A stretch of 11,678 bases of DNA, from the NCBI GenBank assembly GCA_002084765.1, contig NBMB01000052.1, forward strand, positions 32,657 to 44,334. The letters run 5' to 3'. Origin of the DNA: Candidatus Cloacimonetes bacterium 4572_55 (GTDB lineage Bacteria > 4572-55). The notes below the pieces were generated by a model. The model saw only the letters and a program-made list of their open reading frames with translations. It did no database searches and was not told the DNA's origin. Shown piece by piece: positions 6,326-11,678 of this stretch; the stretch's first letter is position 1, and the number at the start of each line of letters is the position of its first letter. Position numbers and translations under genes: made by a program.

Positions 6326-7729
6326 TCAGAATGACCAATAATCTCCGAAATTTACCTGAAAACCTTCTGGAGAATACGCCCCGCTATCGGGATTCAACGT
6401 GTAATTTCCTTTATATTCGTTTCGGATAATTTTTTCAAGCATCTCGACCAGAGAGTCTATTTCTTCCTCGTTATTATAAATTCCGAACGTGATTCGAATC
6501 GCTCCGGGGACATGAGAGCGGTCACGGTTCAAAATCTCACCTTGCACCTTTGCCGCCTCTGTATCCGAGACGTCTAAAAGCCGGATCAAGTAGGGATGCG
6601 CGCAAAAACAGCCGTTCCGAACCCCTATGCCGCCTTCGTAATTCAGAATCGCCGAGACCAGTGCGTGATGTAAGCCCTTTACGTTGAAGGAGATTACGCC
6701 CAACCTATCGTCCAATATATTTGGGTCTGCCGAACCGTAGACCTTCACTTCTGGCATCTTTTGAAATTTTTCTAAAGCATACCGAGTCAGTCGTTTTTCA
6801 TGCGCTACGACCTCATCCCATCCGATCCGCTCTAGCATCGAAATTACGGCTCCCAAAGCCACGACCCCCACGATATTCGGAGTGCCGGCCTCCTCTCGAT
6901 CTGGCAGGTCCGTCCAGTAGGTCTGCTCTAAAGTGACGAGATCGACTGTTCCGCCGCCAACCAGGTCCGGGTCCGTCTCTAAAAAAAACTTTTTGTTTCC
7001 TGTCAGGACCCCGATCCCATAAGGCGCGTACATCTTATGCGCGGCAAAGGCTACGAAGTCCAGGTGCCCAGGATCGTTGTCCGGCTTCACGTCAATGGGG
7101 CGATGGGGAGCGAGTTGCGCCGCGTCCACCAATATTTTCGCTCCGACATCGTGCGCCAAACTCGCCATTTCATGGATTGGGTTGACAAAGCCGGTCACAT
7201 TCGACGCTCCGGTCACAGCGACTAAGCGCAATCGACCTCGATACTTCTCCACTTTTTCCTTATAATCGTTCATATCGATAGACCCGTCTCCGCGCACATC
7301 AATATGCTCTATGCAACAACAATTGCGCCAGGGAAGCTCGTTCGAGTGATGCTCCATCATCGAGGTGAGAACCACCTCATCCGTGCAAAAACGAAAATGA
7401 TGCGCCAGCTTATTGATCGACTCTGTCGTGTTCTTCGTAAAAAGAACTGTGTTGTTTTCCAGATCGATTTTTATGAATCTCGCGGTAATCTTCCGCGCCT
7501 CCTCAAAAATATGAGAAGCCAACTGCGATTTGAACCCGGTCCCGCGATGCACATTGGCATACCAGCGCAAAAATCGAGTGACCTGATCATGAACAGGCTT
7601 GAATGTCGGAGTACTTGCCCCATTGTCAAAATTCACGTATTGACGCCTCGAACCATCTAACAGAGGCGCCTTTTCCTCCAATCCCAATAACTGGGACCTG
7701 ATATCCGATAATAAAATAGGTTCCCTCAT
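6326..7729 (-). CDS. Class V aminotransferase / cysteine desulfurase-like PLP enzyme
   Basis: This 467-residue cytosolic PLP enzyme resembles the SufS/CsdA group, which removes sulfur from cysteine as a persulfide. Visible landmarks are NFDNGAST (33-40), MEHHSNELPW (125-134), VDAAQLAPH (201-209, with the PLP-ring aspartate D202), AAHKMYAPYGIGVL (K232 as PLP lysine), GTPNIVG (282-288), RNGCFCAHP (371-379, with C376 at the active-site cysteine position) and IRITFGIYNN (411-420). It is longer than SufS (about 406) because of a tail of about 45 residues ending FGDYWSF. ATG 7729 lies 8 bases after AGGGAG; a GTG at 7735 is too close to that site. No suf or isc partners are nearby, so desulfurase, selenocysteine lyase or another lyase activity all remain possible. 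Confidence 0.88.
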   Translation of the reverse strand: MREPILLSDIRSQLLGLEEKAPLLDGSRRQYVNFDNGASTPTFKPVHDQVTRFLRWYANVHRGTGFKSQLASHIFEEARKITARFIKIDLENNTVLFTKNTTESINKLAHHFRFCTDEVVLTSMMEHHSNELPWRNCCCIEHIDVRGDGSIDMNDYKEKVEKYRGRLRLVAVTGASNVTGFVNPIHEMASLAHDVGAKILVDAAQLAPHRPIDVKPDNDPGHLDFVAFAAHKMYAPYGIGVLTGNKKFFLETDPDLVGGGTVDLVTLEQTYWTDLPDREEAGTPNIVGVVALGAVISMLERIGWDEVVAHEKRLTRYALEKFQKMPEVKVYGSADPNILDDRLGVISFNVKGLHHALVSAILNYEGGIGVRNGCFCAHPYLIRLLDVSDTEAAKVQGEILNRDRSHVPGAIRITFGIYNNEEEIDSLVEMLEKIIRNEYKGNYTLNPDSGAYSPEGFQVNFGDYWSF

Positions 7730-7801
7730 GCCCACTTCTCCCTCTCAAAAATCAAAACTTGTGAGATAAATTAGAAAAAAAAACCAGTGACTACTTTCGT
7801 C

Positions 7802-7830
7802 ATTATCACAAATTTCTGATAAAATGTCAA
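7802..7830 (-). promoter_or_regulatory. Sigma70 promoter for the aminotransferase gene
   Basis: On the minus strand TTGACA (7830-7825) is followed by a 17-base spacer and GATAAT (7807-7802), preceded by an extended -10 TGT. This is a near-consensus housekeeping promoter. Transcription would start near 7795, giving a leader of about 65 bases before ATG 7729. It lies back to back with the cheW promoter. Confidence 0.75.
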
Positions 7831-7851
7831 TAAAAACTATAGCGGATTCGA

Positions 7852-7879
7852 TTGACTTTTGACGGCAATATGTTATTAT
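7852..7879 (+). promoter_or_regulatory. Sigma70 promoter for cheW
   Basis: TTGACT (7852-7857), a 16-base spacer and TATTAT (7874-7879) with an extended -10 TGT form a good sigma70 promoter. Transcription would begin near 7886, about 56 bases before the cheW ATG. The two -35 boxes of the divergent pair are only 21 bp apart, leaving room for a shared regulator, but I see no clear operator palindrome. Confidence 0.7.
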
Positions 7880-7941
7880 TCCACATCAAATCGAGCGGAT
7901 TTCGAAATATGCTGAATATTAACTCACACAAGGAGAATAAA

Positions 7942-8505
7942 ATGAGCCGCGTCAACCGACAAGCCTGGAACAGGTCTTCCGCGCCTTTTTATGTCGCGGA
8001 GGATCGCGCTGAGGAATCTCGGCAATATGTCAGTTTTTTGCTGAACCGAGATGAGTTTGCTGTGGATATCAGCGAGGTGCAGGAGATCGCTAAACTATCA
8101 GGCGTCAGGCGTATGCCGAGGTCTCCCGGTTTTGTCGAGGGAGTTATCAACTTGCGCGGCAAGATCGTTCCGCTGATCAACCTCAGAGAACGTTTCCACA
8201 TCGAAAAGGCGGGCTATGATCGTTATACCCGAGTTATTGTCATCAGTGTGCGAGACCGATGGATCGGGCTGATCGTCGATTCTGTCTCGGAAGCACTGCG
8301 TATTCCTTCTCGCTCGATTCAGGAGGCACCCGCGGAGGCTGTTAGCGAGGATGTCGAATTTATTAAGGGAATTGCCGATCATAATAACAGGCTTATTGTA
8401 ATCTTGAATATGCAAAAGGTAATGAGTGCCGAGGAAATCGATATCCTCGCAGGGATCAAAAATTTCCTCCAGATCGAATGCGCTCCGCGGACGAATTCCA
8501 CTTGA
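7942..8505 (+). CDS. cheW: CheW-domain chemotaxis adaptor
   Basis: The 187-residue protein is one CheW domain with a polar N-terminal extension of about 27 residues. CheW couples chemoreceptors to the CheA kinase in cytoplasmic signalling arrays. Recognisable blocks are QYVSFLLNRDEFAVDISEV (28-46), GVINLRGKIVPLINLRERF (67-85, containing the NLRG turn), WIGLIVDSVSEALRI (107-121) and FIKGIADHNNRLIVILNM (140-157). ATG 7942 follows AAGGAG with 6-base spacing. An in-frame TTG at 7852 overlaps the promoter and is rejected. No cheA, receptor or cheY lies in the window, so it is an orphan here and might serve another CheA-type system. It ends 4 bp from the end of the convergent gene. Confidence 0.95.
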   Translation: MSRVNRQAWNRSSAPFYVAEDRAEESRQYVSFLLNRDEFAVDISEVQEIAKLSGVRRMPRSPGFVEGVINLRGKIVPLINLRERFHIEKAGYDRYTRVIVISVRDRWIGLIVDSVSEALRIPSRSIQEAPAEAVSEDVEFIKGIADHNNRLIVILNMQKVMSAEEIDILAGIKNFLQIECAPRTNST

Positions 8506-8509
8506 GATG

Positions 8510-10141
8510 TTACCGATTTAAAATGCGCGCTTTGTAATAGGCGAGAATCCGTTTGAACTCGTCATAGACAAAAATTTGTCGCTTGCCGTCCACGAGGGTG
8601 ATATTTCCCACTGCCGACAAGGTGTGCAATCCATCCGGAAATTCTCCACCCGGGTCTGGAGCTACATAAGCCGCGGGTTCTTCCTCAAATTTTTCCGGCG
8701 TCAGCGAGATCACCCGAGTAATGACGATTTGCCCTCCGTATGTCCGGGAACAATCTTGTGTGGGACGGTAAAGCTCTCCCTGGTGATAGAAAACCGTTCC
8801 TCCTGGACGCGTAGAGCGCACATCTCTTTTCACTGGATTATGACGATGAGGCTTCCACTTGCCGAACAGATCGTCGCTATACCACACAAACAACGCCAGA
8901 TTATGGTCAGGCTGTTGTCGGGTGCACATCAGCCACCATCTGCCCTCATGCTGAAACAGGGTGGTATCGATCCCATCAATTGGCAGAAGTTTTTTCACTT
9001 TTACCCATTGATATCGGTCATTTGATCCAGAGAAATCCGCACGGTAGAGAGCGATCTCATTTGCTTGAAAAGTTTCAGGGATCATATAGGTCTCGCCCTC
9101 GTACTCGATCACATACGGGTAGGATTGATGAACGGGCAGTTCCAGCGTTTTTTCCGGCTCCAGCGTGATTTCTCCCTCCGACCATTTCTCGGTCAATCTC
9201 ACTGTAGAGATAAATCCGTTATTATCCTCGTATCTCAACTCCTCGAAAAAAAGATGGGTGACGCCCTCCTTTTCCAATCCAAAAGGGTCGGCTGTAAAAC
9301 GGCTTTTGTCAGATTTTTTCCCAAAGAAGAGCCAGGTGATGTCAGGACAAAAGTCCGGATCAAGGAAGCGATGGATCGGTTCTTGCACAACGCCTACGCA
9401 CCATTGATCATGGCGAAAAATCCGCTCATACACCCGATATACTTTTCTCCATAACGAAGAAAAACCATAAGCGATCAACTGACCGGGGCTCGGCTGTCTC
9501 AACTCGGGAAGAGACCCCGAGGATTTTGCAACGCTGAGATAATAATCCAGATTCTCAAAAATTTCTGCGGGCCAAGTCGCTATATCATAAAGAGATTGGT
9601 CTATTGTCCCCTTCCGAGAGTGAAGCAGGGTCTTATAAAATCCCTCTCTTAAAATTATGGGAGCTTCCCCCGGGTTTAGATAGCAAAGCAGCGCGGTTCC
9701 GGTCGTCAACTCTCGGTAATAGAGTTCCCAAAACCCGTCCAAAAAGCCGGGAGAACCCCTATATTTTCGGGTATGACTTTGCTGAAATTGCCAGATTCCA
9801 TGTCGAGGCGTCAATTCCGCGCGCGCGGGCTCATGACCGAAATGCAAAATCACATGCACAGCGTTTTCCGGAGGGTCTTGATCAGGCAAAAAGCTCGGAA
9901 GTTTTGACAAGTCCAGTCCTAAGTCGAACTCTGTCGCGGATCGGCGTTGGGTCGCGTGCGGAGCACTCGCCCGATGATAGAGCTTCATCAGAGCCGATTC
10001 CCGAACTGGCGCGTGTTTTTTTTCGATAAACCGGGCTGTGATCGCCACATTCTTTACAGTCGAGAGTCGCTGCAAACAGTGGGCTTGCCAGGTCTCCAGG
10101 GTTTTGCCGTCATATAAAATTCCCAATCGAATTTTTTCCAT
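8510..10141 (-). CDS. Glycan-biosynthesis protein with GINT1-like propeller domain
   Basis: This 543-residue protein has two parts. Residues 1 to about 200 resemble the formyltransferase-like N-terminal region found in such proteins (RLGILYDGKTLETWQ at 5-19, HVILHFGHEP at 96-105). Residues about 245-540 match the pattern of the domain named for plant glucosamine inositolphosphorylceramide transferase 1, a glycosidase-like five-bladed propeller. The pattern includes TADPFGL (283-289), THLFFEEL (295-302), SYPYVIEYEGETYMIPE (340-356), WWLMCTR (402-408), NPVKRD (435-440), TRPGGTVF (444-451) and LYRPTQDCSRTYGG (457-470). Bacterial members often sit in surface polysaccharide loci; their reaction is not established to my knowledge. 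No signal peptide or membrane span is seen. ATG 10141 follows CGGAG with 5-base spacing. Frame-open sequence up to 10174 comes from repeat R1 and is not counted. Confidence 0.82.
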   Translation of the reverse strand: MEKIRLGILYDGKTLETWQAHCLQRLSTVKNVAITARFIEKKHAPVRESALMKLYHRASAPHATQRRSATEFDLGLDLSKLPSFLPDQDPPENAVHVILHFGHEPARAELTPRHGIWQFQQSHTRKYRGSPGFLDGFWELYYRELTTGTALLCYLNPGEAPIILREGFYKTLLHSRKGTIDQSLYDIATWPAEIFENLDYYLSVAKSSGSLPELRQPSPGQLIAYGFSSLWRKVYRVYERIFRHDQWCVGVVQEPIHRFLDPDFCPDITWLFFGKKSDKSRFTADPFGLEKEGVTHLFFEELRYEDNNGFISTVRLTEKWSEGEITLEPEKTLELPVHQSYPYVIEYEGETYMIPETFQANEIALYRADFSGSNDRYQWVKVKKLLPIDGIDTTLFQHEGRWWLMCTRQQPDHNLALFVWYSDDLFGKWKPHRHNPVKRDVRSTRPGGTVFYHQGELYRPTQDCSRTYGGQIVITRVISLTPEKFEEEPAAYVAPDPGGEFPDGLHTLSAVGNITLVDGKRQIFVYDEFKRILAYYKARILNR

Positions 10142-10154
10142 ATTAGCTCCGTAG

Positions 10155-10254
10155 CCTGGATTATTCGTCATCACGGAAATCGATCCGCAGATTACGCAGA
10201 TTATCGCAGATTAAGAATTGATAATTAAAGAATTATATCTTTCTTGCCAAGTTT
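10155..10254 (-). repeat. Dispersed repeat R1, middle copy (minus orientation)
   Basis: This is about 98% identical to 1-100 reversed, with two substitutions in the AAGAAAG/CTTGG end. In the reading direction of the downstream gene, its CCAGG end falls 13 bases before ATG 10141, so R1 forms the region immediately upstream of that gene's ribosome-binding site. It carries a TATAAT that could act as a -10 element in that direction. Confidence 0.95.
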
Positions 10255-10267
10255 TCTTCAGGAAAAC
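10251..10267. other. Hairpin in the R2-R1 spacer
   Basis: GTTTTC (10251-10256) and GAAAAC (10262-10267) form a perfect 6 bp stem with a 5-base loop, at the junction of R1 and the 26-base spacer toward R2. No T-run follows in either direction, so it is probably not an intrinsic terminator. This segment is absent from the left array. Confidence 0.5.
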
Positions 10268-10280
10268 AGAGCTTTTGCGC

Positions 10281-10385
10281 GCATTTTACTATATTCGCAA
10301 CAGAGTCACAGAGAGTCGCAGAGTCAGCCCAAATAAGGGTTCTGAAATTCTCATAAAAACTGAGTTCTCTTGGAAATGTCGTTAA
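10281..10385 (-). repeat. Dispersed repeat R2, right copy (minus orientation)
   Basis: This is the reverse complement of 101-204 with one substitution and one inserted base (GCGACTCTC for GCGCTCTC). Its first bases, TTAACGAC on the minus strand, overlap the end of the glycosyltransferase gene and supply its TAA stop. It therefore also forms the immediate 3' flank of that gene, including the TCAG..CCC/GGG..CTGA imperfect hairpin. Confidence 0.93.
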
Positions 10386-11554
10386 AAATCGTGCGTTAAG
10401 TCGTCGATAAGCCTAAGAAATTTTTTCATATATCGATCAAAAGTAAAATTTTTTAAAAGGAAATTATGCCCCTTTTTGCCCAAATTTCGAGCAAAATCCG
10501 CGTCCCCGAGCAGTTCGTCCAACCGTTGGGAAAATTGATCGATATTTCCTTCTGGGATAAGAAAACCGTTGATCCGATTTTTGAGCCAGGTGGAGACCCC
10601 GCCCACATCAAAGCCGACTATCGGAAGACAATGCGCCATTGCCTCGATCCCGATTAGCCCGAACGATTCCGGTGCCCGCGAGGAAAAAGCCACAACCCGC
10701 GAGGATAGATAAAAGTGCTTCAAATTTTCTTGCGGCAGCCATCCGTGAAAAGTAACCTGATCGTTCAAGCCAAGCTTCTTGGCAAGAGCTTTATATTTTG
10801 CCATACCGTTTCCCTGACCGATCAGGTCCAGATGAAAAGGCTGCTCCAACTGCGCGGCGGCTTTGAGCAGCAAATCGACGCCCTTACCGCGCAAAATGCT
10901 TCCGGCAAACATAATATGCGGCGGGTCAGGCTCTTTCAATCTCAGCGGCGGCTCCTCGGGAGCGTCGATACCATAAGGAATCACCAACGTTTTGTGCGAC
11001 GGAATCGCGTTTTGGATCAATTCTTGACGGATATATTCGCTGGGAGCCAATAGGATATTGAATCGCTTATTGATTGCAATCTCCTTGAATTTGGCTCCGA
11101 TCCGGACAAATTTTACCGGTAGAAATCCTTCGCGATTTCTCGCAAGAAATCCGCCGCAAGGATAGCAACGCCAACCGACTGGATATTTGCAGGACAGACC
11201 GCTGAAGTGGAAATATTTGTGTTTTCTGGGACAGACCGCAGCGACGTCATGGACGATTTTGAGCGAGGGATAAAAGCGGCTACACGACTCAAGAAAAAGA
11301 ACATGATCCAGTTTGTGGATGATGATGAGATCAAAATTATGTTGTTGGAGATACGCCTTCAGTTTTTCCGGAGTAGGAAGAAAAATGGGATCGATAAACG
11401 GCTCGAAGAATCGGTCGGGGTCGATACCGTCTGCGTTTGTATAGAGATAAGAACTTGTATGTCCCGCTTTTGCCAGTCCCTTTGCCAGCCTATAGACGTA
11501 CTGCTCCGCTCCGCCAAAAAAACCGCCGATTTCATTTAAATGGATAATGTGCAT
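10382..11554 (-). CDS. Family 4 glycosyltransferase (GT-B fold)
   Basis: This 390-residue cytosolic or membrane-associated enzyme would transfer a sugar from a nucleotide-sugar donor to a growing glycan. GGAEQYVYRLAKGLAKAGH (14-32) is the typical N-terminal acceptor-side motif. FAGSILRGKGVDLLL (216-230) opens the donor domain. APESFGLIGIEAM (294-306) holds the EX7E pair E296/E304, and GFDVGGVSTWL (314-324) follows. HDVAAVCPRKHKY (102-114) plus C122, C130 and C133 form a cysteine cluster seen in a subset of GT4 enzymes. Length is normal. ATG 11554 follows GGGAG with 7-base spacing. The gene is bracketed tightly by R1 upstream (23 bp) and R2 downstream, and its stop codon lies within R2. Donor and acceptor are unknown; neighbours suggest surface polysaccharide synthesis. 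Confidence 0.94.
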   Translation of the reverse strand: MHIIHLNEIGGFFGGAEQYVYRLAKGLAKAGHTSSYLYTNADGIDPDRFFEPFIDPIFLPTPEKLKAYLQQHNFDLIIIHKLDHVLFLESCSRFYPSLKIVHDVAAVCPRKHKYFHFSGLSCKYPVGWRCYPCGGFLARNREGFLPVKFVRIGAKFKEIAINKRFNILLAPSEYIRQELIQNAIPSHKTLVIPYGIDAPEEPPLRLKEPDPPHIMFAGSILRGKGVDLLLKAAAQLEQPFHLDLIGQGNGMAKYKALAKKLGLNDQVTFHGWLPQENLKHFYLSSRVVAFSSRAPESFGLIGIEAMAHCLPIVGFDVGGVSTWLKNRINGFLIPEGNIDQFSQRLDELLGDADFARNLGKKGHNFLLKNFTFDRYMKKFLRLIDDLTHDF

Positions 11555-11574
11555 CGTTTCTCTCCCTTTATCTA

Positions 11575-11678
11575 TAACCTGGATTATTCGTCATCACGGA
11601 AATCGATCCGCAGATTACGCAGATTATCGCAGATTAAGAATTGATAATTAAAGAATTATATCTTTTTTGCCAAATTTT
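11575..11678 (-). repeat. Dispersed repeat R1, right terminal copy (minus orientation)
   Basis: The last 104 bases of the window. Bases 11575-11677 are a perfect reverse complement of 1-103, including the terminal GGTTA. The CCAGG end points at the glycosyltransferase, 23 bases before its ATG, the same placement as the middle copy relative to its gene. The window stops at or just past the R1 edge. Confidence 0.95.

Noticed and set aside
10142-10174. N-terminal extension MMTNNPGYGAN of the GINT1-like protein
   Set aside because: It is mostly translated R1 repeat; the ATG at 10141 has a proper GGAG site.
10251-10267. Rho-independent terminator after the GT4 gene
   Set aside because: The 6 bp GTTTTC/GAAAAC stem is AT-rich and is followed by TTGGCAAG rather than a T-run on the transcribed strand.
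1-11678. Composite transposon bounded by inverted R1 copies
   Set aside because: No transposase, integrase or recombinase is encoded inside. R1 also occurs internally, and the window ends falling in the repeat is better explained by assembly breakage.

Overview
The window looks like chromosomal DNA of a Gram-negative bacterium. It encodes a TonB-dependent outer-membrane receptor, a Wzx/MATE-like glycan flippase, glycan-modifying enzymes and a CheW adaptor. Shine-Dalgarno sites are purine-rich (GGAG, AAGGAG, GGGGGA) and two sigma70-type promoters are clear. No gene here fixes the taxon. Dispersed repeats built on TAATCTGCG and GACTCTG remind me of uncultured candidate-phylum genomes, but that is only recall.

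Layout, left to right. Positions 1-255 hold a repeat array: R1, then R2, then a partial R1. Next is a minus-strand block that transcribes leftward, in the order metal-dependent amidohydrolase (4672-5598), flippase (3133-4647), hexapeptide acyltransferase (2494-3054) and TonB-dependent receptor (286-2409). Upstream of the amidohydrolase lies a 3 x 33 bp tandem repeat that stays open in its frame. A small two-span membrane protein (5803-6237, plus strand) diverges from this block. It converges on a class V aminotransferase/cysteine desulfurase-like gene (6326-7729, minus). That gene shares a compact divergent promoter region with cheW (7942-8505, plus). cheW ends 4 bp from the end of a large minus-strand glycan gene (8510-10141) with a GINT1-like propeller domain. 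Behind that gene come R1 and R2 in the opposite orientation, then a family 4 glycosyltransferase (10382-11554), then another R1 reaching the window end.

Functionally this is mostly an envelope/glycan region: flippase, O-acyltransferase, GT4 glycosyltransferase and GINT1-like protein plausibly build or decorate a surface polysaccharide. The receptor, desulfurase-like enzyme and CheW look like independent neighbours.

The most notable signal is the repeat architecture. The left array reads R1-R2-R1' with R1 joined directly to R2. On the right the same R1 and R2 are separated by exactly one gene, the GT4 glycosyltransferase. It sits as a 1192 bp insert with a TTA at each edge, and its stop codon is supplied by the first bases of R2. 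The first 103 bases of the window are also a perfect inverted copy of 11575-11677, so the window may be a contig that ends where its repeats stopped assembly.
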